From Sphingomonas sp. S2M10 (GTDB lineage: Bacteria; Pseudomonadota; Alphaproteobacteria; Sphingomonadales; Sphingomonadaceae), in NCBI RefSeq assembly GCF_012650175.1, contig NZ_JAAILI010000008.1:434001-498000 (forward strand): a stretch of DNA of 64,000 nt. The letters run 5' to 3'. The notes under the pieces are model-generated. The model made no database searches and had not been told where the DNA came from. It worked only from the letters and a program-made list of their open reading frames with translations. The position numbers and the translations under genes are program-made. Below, piece after piece: positions 33,123 through 41,890 of the stretch (position 1 is the stretch's first letter; each line of letters opens with the position of its first letter).

Positions 33123-34252
33123 GTGTTCAGTTCATCAAATCGGCCCGCCCCGGCAAGCCCGTCACCTGGTACATCTACGCCTATCGCGGCGGCCCACTGA
33201 TCCGGAAGGTGCAGAGCCCGCGCAAGCCGGCGCTGACGCGCGCGGATCATGCCGCGATCGCCGCCGCCCTGGTCGACGAGACCAGCGTCGCGCCCAACCT
33301 GTTCCGATGGGTGATCCGCCAGTGGTGCCCGTCCAATCCACAGGACGACGACAACCCTGCCAAGGCGAGCCCCGAATGGCGCGCGCTCGCCCCCTCCACC
33401 CGCCGGGTATGGCGCGGCCATGTCGACCTGATCGAGGAACGCTGGGGCAAGTTCCCCACCGCGATCTTCGCCGATCCGCGCATGACGGCCAAGGTGGTGA
33501 AGTGGCGCGACGATCGCGCCGGCACGCCGCGCTCGGCCGATATCGGCATCACCGTGCTGTCGGCCCTCCTGGAGTTCGCCCGCCTTCGCGGCCATGTGCC
33601 GCTGAACGTCGCGCGCGATATCCCCCAGCTCTACAAGGGCAGCGACCGCGCCGAGATCATCTGGACGCAGGACGATATGGCCGCGTTCGAATGGCACGCC
33701 TGGGAGGAAGGCCGCCCCTATCTGATCGACGGCCTGCAACTGGCGGCGGTCACCGGCATGCGCCGGCAGGATCTCGTCTCCCTCACCTGGGATCAGGTGG
33801 GCGAATTCGCCATCGTGAAGCGGGCGCTCAAGCGGAGCCGCGGCAAGCGCCGCCGCGCCGTGATCCCGCAGACGCCGCAGCTGGAAAAGGTGCTGGACGA
33901 GCTGCGCACCCGCTACCGCGCGCCAGGCGTGAACAACGTGCTGGTGAACAGCCGGGGCGAGCCATGGTCGGGCGACGGCTTCGGCGGCAGCTTCAACAGG
34001 ATCCGCGACGCCGCCAACATCGCCCACGTCGATGAAGACGGCAACGCTCGGCCGAAGCACCTGCACGACGTGCGCGGCACCTTCTGCACGATGCTGCTGA
34101 CGGAATGGGAACTGACAGACCAGGAAGCAGCGGACATCATGGGCTGGTCGCCAGATCGCGTGGCGCACATCCGCAAGGTCTATGTCGATCATACCCGCGT
34201 CGTGGTCGCCCTCGGGCAGCGCATCGCCGCCCGCACGGCGCGCGATAGATGA
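33119..34252 (+). CDS. Tyrosine site-specific integrase
   Basis: 377 residues. The C-terminal catalytic domain shows the expected residues: Arg I in 'TGMRRQDLVSLTW', a Lys in the following hairpin, the H-x-x-R box as 'HLHDVRGTF', Trp in the third box ('MGWSPDRV' instead of the usual LGH), and the nucleophile Tyr in 'IRKVYVDH'. The N-terminal part contains a core-binding domain. It would integrate and excise the prophage, and is encoded 400 bases from the tRNA-Gly that is the likely att site. Confidence 0.93.
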   Translation: MSVQFIKSARPGKPVTWYIYAYRGGPLIRKVQSPRKPALTRADHAAIAAALVDETSVAPNLFRWVIRQWCPSNPQDDDNPAKASPEWRALAPSTRRVWRGHVDLIEERWGKFPTAIFADPRMTAKVVKWRDDRAGTPRSADIGITVLSALLEFARLRGHVPLNVARDIPQLYKGSDRAEIIWTQDDMAAFEWHAWEEGRPYLIDGLQLAAVTGMRRQDLVSLTWDQVGEFAIVKRALKRSRGKRRRAVIPQTPQLEKVLDELRTRYRAPGVNNVLVNSRGEPWSGDGFGGSFNRIRDAANIAHVDEDGNARPKHLHDVRGTFCTMLLTEWELTDQEAADIMGWSPDRVAHIRKVYVDHTRVVVALGQRIAARTARDR

Positions 34253-34578
34253 ACGGAGTCCAGGTGCAGCTGGTCGGTCGCACCGCGGGCGCTGTGGCTT
34301 GGGTAGATGAAGCCGACCTGGACTTGATCGCGCGCCACCGCTGGCGCCTCCTCAAGCCAAGCCGCAGTCTCACGGCCTATGCCGTCACGAGTATCGAAGG
34401 CCGCACCGTTCTGATGCATCGGCTGATTATGGGTGACGCGAATGGAACCGTCATCGATCACATTGACGGCAATGGTCTGAACAATCGGCGGCAGAATCTA
34501 CGCCACGTCACCCAAGGCGAGAATGTGCGCGCGGGCGTTGCGCGCCGTGCATTTGATCGCTATCAGGACCTCCTCTGA
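34249..34578 (+). CDS. HNH endonuclease-like protein
   Basis: 109 residues, ATGA overlap with the integrase. The motif 'VLMHRLIMGDANGTVIDHID' then 'NGLNNRRQNLRHVT' is the HNH fold of homing-type enzymes (His, Asn, and later His). Such enzymes often carry an AP2 or other DNA-binding domain after this point; here the protein stops, so it is either short or C-terminally reduced. It lies between the integrase and the tRNA. Confidence 0.75.
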   Translation: MNGVQVQLVGRTAGAVAWVDEADLDLIARHRWRLLKPSRSLTAYAVTSIEGRTVLMHRLIMGDANGTVIDHIDGNGLNNRRQNLRHVTQGENVRAGVARRAFDRYQDLL

Positions 34579-34593
34579 ACCGGCCTCTGCAAA

Positions 34594-34612
34594 AAATCTG
34601 CAAAACAGATTT
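34594..34612. terminator. Short hairpin after the HNH gene
   Basis: Perfect 7-base arms AAATCTG / CAGATTT with a 5-base loop CAAAA, ending in TTTGG. It could terminate the rightward operon or be an integrase arm or att site element. The T-run is too short for a confident terminator call. Confidence 0.35.
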
Positions 34613-34649
34613 GGCTAGATCAGAAAAAAGCGCATTAATTCAGCGCGTT

Positions 34650-34723
34650 GCGGGTGTAGCTCAATGGTAGAGCAGAAGCTTCCCAAGCTTACGACGAGGG
34701 TTCGATTCCCTTCACCCGCTCCA
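34650..34723 (+). tRNA. tRNA-Gly (anticodon CCC), probable prophage attachment site
   Basis: 74 bases including CCA. Acceptor arms GCGGGTG / CACCCGC pair fully; the D arm GCTC-AATGGTA-GAGC and T arm GAGGG-TTCGATT-CCCTT are present; the anticodon loop TTCCCAA gives CCC, reading GGG. The prophage integrase operon ends just 5' of it. Because the phage lies on the 5' side of an intact tRNA, the shared att core is expected in its 5' part or anticodon arm; the second copy is outside the window to the left. Confidence 0.93.
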
Positions 34724-35040
34724 ATTTCCGATTTCACTAGATCCCATACCGCTTTGTAAACCGCTGAAATCTGCGGGGTGCGTATGTACGATCCGGCGTT
34801 TTGGTCGCTCGGTCGTGCGATCCAGGCGGAGGGGCGGTCTGCTCGCCACTCGTGCGCCCGTTCGAGCGCAGCCCTGCCGATCGCGGCGCTCGGGTCGAAC
34901 GGCTCGAGACATGGCTGCGCGGTGGCTGGCAACGCGCTGGATCGAGGCGCGCCAGAGCCCGGGTTGCAGGACGCCTTATGCCTGATGCTGATCGCGCCGC
35001 TGCCTGCCCTCAGCGCCCCGACATGGGGAGCAGCAGGCCC
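34724..35040. other. Non-coding gap between the prophage and the trehalase gene
   Basis: Short open frames on both strands here have no ribosome sites and read as Arg/Pro/Ala-rich noise; one of them translates the tRNA in antisense. I see no promoter or RNA I would defend. It may be remnant DNA from the integration site. Confidence 0.5.
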
Positions 35041-36612
35041 TCAGCGTCCCGTCGCCAGATCCGGATAGCGTTCGAGCAGCGCGCTGGTCACCCCGTTGGT
35101 CCAGCCGAAGCCGTCCTGCAGCGGATACTCCCCGCCGCCGCCGGGAACCTGCTCCTCGACGTCATATTTCTCGAGCATCTTGCCCGTCGCGCGATAGGCG
35201 CGGTCGACCGTCCCAAGCCAGCGCCCGGCAATGTCCTTGGCGAGGTCGCGCTGGCCATAGCCGGCGAGCCCGTCGATCGCGACCCATTGCAGCGGCGCCC
35301 AGCCATTGGGCGTATCCCATTGCTGGCCCGTCCGATTGCCGGTAGTGCGCAGGCCGCCGGGGGCGACCAGCCTGGCGCGCACGGTGGCGGCGACGGCGCT
35401 CGCCTGTTCGCTGCCCGCCGCGCCGACGAAGAGCGGGAACAGCGTCGCGGCCGAGAGCACCGGGGTCGCGCGCCGTTGGCGCCAGTCATAATCGGCGTAG
35501 CGCTGCTCGGGCGCCAGCCAGAGATAGGTGTCGATCGCCTTCCGCCGCTGGGCGGCGCGGCGGGTGAAGTCGGCCGCGCAGTCCGCATCGGCCAGCGTCG
35601 CGCAGCGCTGCGCGATACCGCGCTCCATCGCCCAGAGCAGGCTGTTGAGATCGACCGGCACGATGTCCGTCGTGTGCACCGTCGCCAGCGTCTTGCCGTC
35701 GGCGAGCCAGCGCGAGCTATAGTCCCAGCCGCTTTCCGCCCCTGCCCGCAGGTCGCGATAGACCGCGGTCAGCGGACGTCCTGCCGCCGCCTTGGCGGTG
35801 TTGACGTCCTCGCGGTAGCTCTCGTCACGCGGCGTCTCGCGCGCGTCCCAATAGCGGTTGAGCAGGCTGCCGTCGGCCATCCGCACGACATGCTCGCAGG
35901 CGGGCTGCGCCGTGGTGAGGCAGCCCGCCCCGCGCATCCAATAGCCATATTCGCTGCGCAGCGCCGCCAGCCGCGTGCGCAGCACCGCCGGATCGCGTGC
36001 ATCCGAGAGGTCGAGCATCAGCGCGAAGAAGGGCGGCTGCGATCGGCTGAGATAATAGCTGCGGGTGCCGTTGGGGATATGACCGTAGCGATGGATAAGG
36101 CTGACGAAATCGTCGAGCATGTGCTCGACCATCGCCTGCTGCCCGTCGACCTTGAGGCCCAGCATGGTGAAATAGCTGTCCCAGTAATAGATCTCGCGGA
36201 AGCGCCCGCCCGGCACCACATAGGGCGCCGGCAGCGGCAGCGCCGAGCTGCCCGGCTCGGGGGCCAGCGCCGGGCGCGACAGCACGGGCCACAGCGCCTG
36301 CACATGCCCACGCAGGCCCAGCTTCTCCTGGGGTGCGGGCGCGCCATTGCCCTCCGCCGGCAGCGTGAAATGCGCCTCGACAAAGGCCTTCAGCGCCTCC
36401 CGCGTCCTGGGCCTGGCCTTGCGATAGGCCGCGAGGATCGCCGCAGGCTCCTCCCTGGGCACCGCATCGACGAAGGTCTTCGCGTCGGGGAACACCTGCG
36501 CCATCTGCACCGCATCGAACAGCGGGCCGAACAGCTGGGCCGGGCTTTGCGGCGCGGGATCGGTCGCGGCGACGCAGAGCAGGGCGGCGAGCGGGAGCAG
36601 GCGGCGGATCAT
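35041..36612 (-). CDS. treA: Periplasmic trehalase, GH37
   Basis: 523 residues from the ATG at 36612 with GAGGAT upstream. It starts with a signal peptide (MIRRLLPLAALLCVAAT). Both trehalase signatures are present: 'PGGRFREIYYWDSYF' near residue 145 and 'QWDTPNGWAPLQW' near 430. Splits trehalose to glucose, presumably in the periplasm. It follows the TonB-receptor gene by 73 bases on the same strand, with a strong hairpin between, so it is probably co-transcribed or under shared control with the fecI-fecR-receptor set. Confidence 0.93.
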   Translation of the reverse strand: MIRRLLPLAALLCVAATDPAPQSPAQLFGPLFDAVQMAQVFPDAKTFVDAVPREEPAAILAAYRKARPRTREALKAFVEAHFTLPAEGNGAPAPQEKLGLRGHVQALWPVLSRPALAPEPGSSALPLPAPYVVPGGRFREIYYWDSYFTMLGLKVDGQQAMVEHMLDDFVSLIHRYGHIPNGTRSYYLSRSQPPFFALMLDLSDARDPAVLRTRLAALRSEYGYWMRGAGCLTTAQPACEHVVRMADGSLLNRYWDARETPRDESYREDVNTAKAAAGRPLTAVYRDLRAGAESGWDYSSRWLADGKTLATVHTTDIVPVDLNSLLWAMERGIAQRCATLADADCAADFTRRAAQRRKAIDTYLWLAPEQRYADYDWRQRRATPVLSAATLFPLFVGAAGSEQASAVAATVRARLVAPGGLRTTGNRTGQQWDTPNGWAPLQWVAIDGLAGYGQRDLAKDIAGRWLGTVDRAYRATGKMLEKYDVEEQVPGGGGEYPLQDGFGWTNGVTSALLERYPDLATGR

Positions 36613-36642
36613 CGGGTCATCCTCATCGGGCGCAAAACGCAC

Positions 36643-36677
36643 GAGGCCGGCCGAGCGCTGCGCCCGGCCGGCCCCTC
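36643..36677 (-). terminator. GC-rich hairpin between receptor and trehalase genes
   Basis: GGCCGGCC arms (36645-36652 and 36666-36673), partly extendable, in the 73-base gap. On the minus strand it is followed by GTGCGTTTTG. Probably a partial terminator or mRNA-processing/stability structure that lowers trehalase expression relative to the receptor. Confidence 0.4.
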
Positions 36678-36685
36678 GGGGGTGT

Positions 36686-39370
36686 TCAGAAGCGGTAGGA
36701 TGCGCTGAACAGCGCCGACCGCCCGAGGATCGGCCGCGCGAGGATCACCCCGCTGCCCTGCGATCCGATCGTGCGCGGATTGCCCTCGGTCAGCCCGATC
36801 GTGTTGGTGATGTTGTCCACCGTGGCCTGGAGCGTGATCCGCTTGGTGACGTCCACGGTCAGCCCGGCGTCCCATTTGTAATAGTTGGGCAGCAGCTGGG
36901 CGTTCTGCACGTCGGAGAAGCGATCGCCGATATAGGTGACCGAGGTGAACAGCGTCGCCTTGCTCTCGGACCCGAAGTCCACCGAATAGGCGGGCGAGAC
37001 GCGCCACTGCCATTTCGGCTGGCGCTGCACCCGGTTGCCGGTGAGATCCGTCGCCCCGTTGTCGGTGAAGAAGTCGCGATACTTGCTGTCGAGATAGGTG
37101 CCGGAGAAGCCGATGGTGAGGTTGCGCACCGGGCGCAGCTCGCCTTCCAGCTCCACGCCGGTGGCGCGCGCGCCGCCGATCGAGGCGATCGGCGCGCCGC
37201 TGGTGATCACCGTGGTGGCGAGACCATCGAAGTTGTTGTGGAACACGGTGAAATAGGCGCTCGCCAGATCGGTGGAGACCTTCAGCCCGCCCTCATAGGT
37301 ATCGACGCGCGGCGCCACGGTGATGCCGTCGCGCAGATTGTCGAAGAAGGGGAAGCTGTTGCCGCGGCTGTAGCGCAGGAACAGCCCGATCGCGCGGGTG
37401 AAGTCGTAATTGGCGCCCGCCGTCCACGACCATTTCTCCCCGCGATAGCGGATCGTCGAGAAGGTGCCGTTCAGCACCGCGTCGCCATTGTCGTAGAGCG
37501 TGTTGGGATTGCGATCGAGCCCGCCCGCCGGGGCGGTGCCGTTATTCTCCAGCGTGCCGTCGATAGAATGGTGCTGGTAGCGCAGGCCCGCGTCGAGACG
37601 CAGCTGGTCGTTCACCTGCAGCTCGTCGACGGCATAGACGGCCGCGTCCTTGCCGTCATAATCGGCATTGACGTTGAAGGTGGAGCCGCTGCTGAAGCCG
37701 TTCCGCGTGACGATGCGGCCATCGGCGAGCGTCAGGTTCAGGCGCCGCGCGTTGGGCTCGGCGGTGAGCAGCTGGCTGTTGCCGAGGTTCCACAGGTCGC
37801 GCGACGAATAGGCCGCATAATAGACGCCCGCGGTGAAGCTGTTGCCGCCCTTCTTCCATTCGAGCGCGAGATCGTTGGAGAAATTCTCGATGCTTTTCTG
37901 CACGCGCCACAGCCCTGCCTCGACCACCTGGGTCGTGCCGGGCACCGCCTGGCCGCCGTTGACGAAGCTGAGGCTGCCGATCGTGCCACCCTTGCTCGCG
38001 GCATAGGCCGAGGCGCTCTGCGGCGGAGTGCCGCCGGGGACGAGCCCGGTGGTATCGGCATCGCCCTTCAGCCAGCTCAGGCGATCGCGCAGCTTGACGC
38101 CGTCGCCGAGCCGATATTCGAAATTGCCGCCGAGATTGACGACATCCGCCCCGCGCCCGTCGGCCAGGTCCACCCGGGTGCCGTCGTTGAGTACGCCCAG
38201 CCGCGTCTCGCCGCCCGCCAGCGTGCCGCTGCCGGCATCGAAATTGCCGTACTGGCTGATCTTCTTGCCGTTCTGCACCACCGGGATCGGCAGCAGCCAC
38301 TGGCCGCGATCGTTGAGGTAGCGGCCGAACACCAGCACCGAGCCATTGTCGAAATCATGCCGGACATTGGCGGTGATCTGCCCGCCCTTCTCGGCGGTGA
38401 AGCGCGGGTTGCGCACGCCGTTGCCCGCCGAATAATAGCCGCCGACCATATAGGTCGTGCTCGCCCCGATCGGCCCGGAGAGATAACCGTCGGCGCGCAC
38501 GTCGCCATAGCTGGCGACGCCGAGCTTGAGCAGGTTTTCCGGCGTCGCGCCGCCCTCGCGCTGGACGAAGTTGATCGTCAGGCCCGGCTGGCCCGAGGAA
38601 AACAGCGCGCCGGTGCCGCCGCGCACCGCTTCTACGCGCTTCAGCGTGGAGTCGATGCGGATCAGCTGCGAGTTTTCGAGAAAGGAAAGCGTCGGCGGCG
38701 AGAAGATCGGCACGCCTTCGGACTGGATCGTCACATATTCGGCGTCGCCGCCCGAGGGGTAGCCGCGCACGAAGATATTGGCGCCGTTCTTGCCGCCCGA
38801 ACTCTCCACGCTGATGCCGGGCACGACGCGCAACACTTCGGCAGTGCTCGCCGGTGCGAGCCGCTCGATCGCGGCATCGTTGATCGTGGTGACGGCGAAC
38901 GACGCATCCTGGCGGCGCGTGCCCGCGCCGGCGGTGCCGGTCACGACGATCTCGGGGTCGTTGGCTGCGGGTTCCTCCTGCGGGGCCGCCGCGGCGACCT
39001 GTGCTTGCCTGGCCCGCACGGCGGGTGCAGCCGCCGCTCCCTCGGTGCCGCCTTCGACGACGAAGGTGCCGCTGGCAGTGGTGCGGTAGCGCAGGCCGCT
39101 GCCCGCAAGCAGTATCGCCAAGGCGCGGTCGACGCCGTAGCGGCCGCGCAGCTCGGGCGCGCGCTTGCCGCGGACGAGGTCGGGGGCGAACAGGATCTGG
39201 CGGCCGCTCTGGCGCGCGAATTCGGTAAGCGCGGCGCCGAGATCGCGGCTGCCGATGGCGAGGCTGACGGTGGGTTCGGGCGCGGGCGCGGCGAGCGCGG
39301 GCGTGAGGGCGCAGGCGGCGACGCCGGCGAGCGCCAGGCTGCCTACGAGCGTGGAAAAGGTGCGGGGCAT
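36686..39370 (-). CDS. TonB-dependent outer-membrane receptor with STN signalling domain
   Basis: 894 residues from the ATG at 39370, chosen because GGGAGG lies 7 bases upstream. A signal peptide (MPRTFSTLVGSLALAGVAAC) is followed by an STN domain around residues 35-110 ('SRDLGAALTEFARQSGRQI'), the part that signals to FecR. The plug starts near 'EIVVTGTAGAG' and the long beta-barrel ends in a typical C-terminal Phe. With fecI/fecR directly upstream and trehalase downstream, the substrate may be trehalose or a related glycoside (inference); an iron chelate is the other option. Confidence 0.93.
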   Translation of the reverse strand: MPRTFSTLVGSLALAGVAACALTPALAAPAPEPTVSLAIGSRDLGAALTEFARQSGRQILFAPDLVRGKRAPELRGRYGVDRALAILLAGSGLRYRTTASGTFVVEGGTEGAAAAPAVRARQAQVAAAAPQEEPAANDPEIVVTGTAGAGTRRQDASFAVTTINDAAIERLAPASTAEVLRVVPGISVESSGGKNGANIFVRGYPSGGDAEYVTIQSEGVPIFSPPTLSFLENSQLIRIDSTLKRVEAVRGGTGALFSSGQPGLTINFVQREGGATPENLLKLGVASYGDVRADGYLSGPIGASTTYMVGGYYSAGNGVRNPRFTAEKGGQITANVRHDFDNGSVLVFGRYLNDRGQWLLPIPVVQNGKKISQYGNFDAGSGTLAGGETRLGVLNDGTRVDLADGRGADVVNLGGNFEYRLGDGVKLRDRLSWLKGDADTTGLVPGGTPPQSASAYAASKGGTIGSLSFVNGGQAVPGTTQVVEAGLWRVQKSIENFSNDLALEWKKGGNSFTAGVYYAAYSSRDLWNLGNSQLLTAEPNARRLNLTLADGRIVTRNGFSSGSTFNVNADYDGKDAAVYAVDELQVNDQLRLDAGLRYQHHSIDGTLENNGTAPAGGLDRNPNTLYDNGDAVLNGTFSTIRYRGEKWSWTAGANYDFTRAIGLFLRYSRGNSFPFFDNLRDGITVAPRVDTYEGGLKVSTDLASAYFTVFHNNFDGLATTVITSGAPIASIGGARATGVELEGELRPVRNLTIGFSGTYLDSKYRDFFTDNGATDLTGNRVQRQPKWQWRVSPAYSVDFGSESKATLFTSVTYIGDRFSDVQNAQLLPNYYKWDAGLTVDVTKRITLQATVDNITNTIGLTEGNPRTIGSQGSGVILARPILGRSALFSASYRF

Positions 39371-39475
39371 CAGGATCCTCCCAAATCGGTTCACGAGGCG
39401 CCGTCTGGTGCAGCGCTTCTACCCGCCATGACGCAGCCCGTCCGAAAACCCGAACCTGCCCCGCGCAAAAAAATC

Positions 39476-40468
39476 TCAACGGTGGCTGGAAAGCTCGATT
39501 GTGCCGTCGCTGCGCGTCACTGACTGGACGGGAAAGCTTGTTTCCAGTGCCTCGGCGAAGGCGGCACTTTCGCCGGTACGGAAGGCGCCGCTGATGCGCA
39601 CCGCTCCCGCCCGGGCATCCTTCACCACCAGCGCGTGCGGCGCATAGCGGTTGAGCTCGGCCACGGCCTCGGCAAGCGGCGTGTCGGCAAACACCACCAA
39701 CCCCTCGCGCCACGCCTCGATCTGGCGGGCGTCGCCGTCGTGCCGCAGGGTCAGCCGATCGCCGCGCGCGACCAGCAGGTCGTTCGGCACCATCGCTACC
39801 TTGCCGACGGTCACCTTGCCCTCCACCAGCAGCACGGTAGTCCGGTCGGCATCCAGCCGCACGTCGAAGGCAGTGCCGTGCGCGATCACGTCGTGCGCAC
39901 CGGCGGTGACGCGAAACGGCCGCGGCTGGCCCTTGGCGACCTCGAACCAGGCCTGGCCGCGCTCCAGGATCAGGTGGCGCTCGGTCGGCGTATAGGCGAC
40001 CCGCACCGACGTCGCGGTGTTGAGCGTGAGCCGCGAACCGTCATCGAGCATCATCGACAGTCGCTGGCCGACGCCGGTGCTGAACAATTTTGTCTCGCTG
40101 CTTGCCACGGCGGGCGCAGACGCGCGATGCTCGGCGGCATACCAGCCGGCCAAGGGCAGGGTTACCAGCGCCAATGCCGCGAGCGCTGCCCCGGCCCGCT
40201 GCTTGCGCGCCGCCGATCGTGCGCGATGCACCGCTACACGTGTCGCGGTCGCCTGCCGCAACGCCAGCAACTCGGGATGCGCGGCGAGCGCACGGGCGCT
40301 TGCATGCGCAGCGTCGATCTGCGCGAACGCCTCGGCATGGGCAGGGTCCGCCGCCCGCCAGCGCTCGAAGGCTGCGGGTGGCGCGGCTTCGGGGTTGCGC
40401 GCCAGCCGCTCGTGCCAGAGCGCCGCTTCGGTCGCGATCGGTGTCGCGGCGGTAGAGTCAGTCGTCAC
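39476..40468 (-). CDS. FecR-type anti-sigma / signal transducer
   Basis: 330 residues. The cytoplasmic N-terminal part with 'WRAADPAHAEAFAQIDAAHA' is the DUF4880 region that binds sigma; one membrane helix lies at about residues 92-110 ('AGAALAALALVTLPLAGWY'), and the periplasmic FecR domain follows ('GVGQRLSMMLDDGSRLTLNTATSV', 'ERGQAWFEVAK', 'AHGTAFDVR'). It relays the signal from the STN domain of the receptor. It overlaps fecI by 11 bases. Confidence 0.93.
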   Translation of the reverse strand: MTTDSTAATPIATEAALWHERLARNPEAAPPAAFERWRAADPAHAEAFAQIDAAHASARALAAHPELLALRQATATRVAVHRARSAARKQRAGAALAALALVTLPLAGWYAAEHRASAPAVASSETKLFSTGVGQRLSMMLDDGSRLTLNTATSVRVAYTPTERHLILERGQAWFEVAKGQPRPFRVTAGAHDVIAHGTAFDVRLDADRTTVLLVEGKVTVGKVAMVPNDLLVARGDRLTLRHDGDARQIEAWREGLVVFADTPLAEAVAELNRYAPHALVVKDARAGAVRISGAFRTGESAAFAEALETSFPVQSVTRSDGTIELSSHR

Positions 40469-41000
40469 GCCACGCCTCCAATGCCGCGGTCACATGCGCC
40501 ATCGCACGCGCCACATGTTTCTCCGTCGCCCGGGTCGAGATACCGACCAGCCGGGCGATGTCGCCGATCTTCAGCCCCTCCAGCACCCGCAGCACGAAAA
40601 TGTCGCGGGTGCGCTCGGGCAGTTCGAGCAGGGCGTCGCGCAGCCGAAGCACCGCCTCCCTGCCTTCCAAGACGCGCTGGGCCGAGAAATCCGAACCCGG
40701 ATGTGCCTCGTCGTCCCAGCTTTCGTGTACCGCACCGCCCCGCGCCGCCTCGCGCCGGGCGCGATCGCGCAGTGCGTTGGCGGCGGTCACGAACAGGAAG
40801 CGGTCGGGCTGGTCGATCACGCTCGGATCCCGCATCCGGCTGAGCTTGAGAAAGACGTCCTGCACCAGATCGGGCACGTCGTCGCGCACCGTCACACGGC
40901 GTTCGAAGAAGCGCGCCAGCGGCCGCGCATAGCGGCGCGCGAGCTGATCCAGCAACGCGCCGCGATCACCCTGCAATCCCCTCGTCCTGTCCGGCCGCAT
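40458..41000 (-). CDS. FecI-type ECF sigma factor
   Basis: 180 residues with the sigma-70 region 2 ('VRDDVPDLVQDVFLKLSR') and region 4 ('LELPERTRDIFVLRVLEGL', 'IGDIARLVGISTRATEKHVA'). It would direct transcription of the receptor operon when the substrate is sensed. First gene of the leftward fecI-fecR-receptor-trehalase locus; the 240 bases upstream to the next gene contain no further coding signal. Confidence 0.93.
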   Translation of the reverse strand: MRPDRTRGLQGDRGALLDQLARRYARPLARFFERRVTVRDDVPDLVQDVFLKLSRMRDPSVIDQPDRFLFVTAANALRDRARREAARGGAVHESWDDEAHPGSDFSAQRVLEGREAVLRLRDALLELPERTRDIFVLRVLEGLKIGDIARLVGISTRATEKHVARAMAHVTAALEAWRDD

Positions 41001-41238
41001 CGTTCTCGTGCTCCCTGACCGGCGCTTTTGCGCGTGCGCGGCGGGCTAGGCAAGGGTGGCGATCAAGGCCGGCATGCGTCGCGGGCCTCGAACACAATAT
41101 GGGCGGAGCGTCGACGCGCGCGCAGCGGCGCACGAAAGCTGCGGGCCCTCTCGGGCAGACGTGCGGCGGTTGCGCAGGGGGGTTGGCCTCCGGTCGGACC
41201 GATTCGGGCGGTCGCGGGACCCGTGCAGCAAATCCCGT

Positions 41239-41751
41239 TCAGTTGTACGCCGCTGACACGGTGAGAACGCCCGTGTAGTTCCCGGGCTGGGTCGTGCTCG
41301 CAAGCGCCACGCTGCCGCCTACGCGAACCTCGAGCGATCCTGCGGTTTTGGGCGAGCCGCTGAGCACCTGGGCCGCCAATGCGCCGGTGAGATTGCTCGT
41401 CGTGGTAACCAGCAATGCATGCGTGCCGCTGCTGAGGGTAATTACCGGCGGGATCTGGATCGACAGCGCGCGGCCACCCGCACCCGCGACCGTGAACCGG
41501 GCAGCCTGCGGCGTATCACCGGCGCTCAGCGCCTGAACCCCGTCCGTGACGCTGCGCGCGCCGGTCGTGGATATGGCGACCGACCCGGTGGTCCACGGCT
41601 TCACGATGCTGCCGAACCGAAGGTCCGCGTCCTTCGTGATGGTGAGCGGCTGGACGATCGTCAGCGATCCGGTCGCTGTCTCTGCGACCTGCGCCAGCGC
41701 GGCATGGGGCAGAAGAAGCGCGAGCGCCGGGCATAACCTACGGAGGAGCAT
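41239..41751 (-). CDS. DUF4402 domain exported protein
   Basis: 170 residues with a signal peptide ending 'LLLPHAALAQ'. The mature part has the repeated beta pattern of DUF4402: 'GSLTIVQPLTITKDADLRFGSI', 'QAARFTVAGAGGRALSIQIP' and the final 'LTVSAAYN'. Closely parallels the other DUF4402 gene at 45934-46449, so the two are paralogues. Such proteins are pilin-like subunits next to chaperone/usher genes (inferred role). 140 bases after the preceding gene of the locus. Confidence 0.85.
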   Translation of the reverse strand: MLLRRLCPALALLLPHAALAQVAETATGSLTIVQPLTITKDADLRFGSIVKPWTTGSVAISTTGARSVTDGVQALSAGDTPQAARFTVAGAGGRALSIQIPPVITLSSGTHALLVTTTSNLTGALAAQVLSGSPKTAGSLEVRVGGSVALASTTQPGNYTGVLTVSAAYN

Positions 41752-41890
41752 CCATCATTCTCGTTTGTATGGCAGCCGATTTCCGGTCCGCCTGCGACCA
41801 CGAGAAACGCGGTAGACGCGCGTCGGTTACAAATGTCTGGTTGAAAATGGTTATTCGGGTAACCTGCCCGAAAGGACAGCCCCTTACGCA

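Larger units (their letters stand above)
1..34723. mobile_element. Temperate siphovirus prophage, left end outside the window
   Basis: A continuous set of phage modules fills this interval. Late genes (tail, neck, capsid, portal, terminase), then replication and early genes, all run leftward. The repressor, small accessory genes, integrase and HNH gene run rightward. Many neighbours overlap by 1 or 4 bases, as in compact phage operons. The right boundary is placed at the intact tRNA-Gly because the integrase operon ends just before it and bacterial metabolic genes start just after. The first gene is still a tail gene cut by the window edge, so the left att site and probably the lysis genes lie outside. 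All the essential modules seen look intact, so the element may be inducible (inference). Confidence 0.93.

Noticed and set aside
34615-34932. Minus-strand open frame with the string GEGNRTLVVSLGSFCS
   Set aside because: This is the antisense translation of the tRNA-Gly gene, a well-known annotation artefact, not a protein.
37238-39523. 761-codon plus-strand open frame opposite the STN receptor
   Set aside because: Antisense shadow of a clear receptor gene, and it continues through the signal-peptide region and into the upstream gap.
41001-41238. Possible small genes upstream of fecI
   Set aside because: The open frames on both strands are Arg-rich, lack ribosome sites and have no neighbour overlap.
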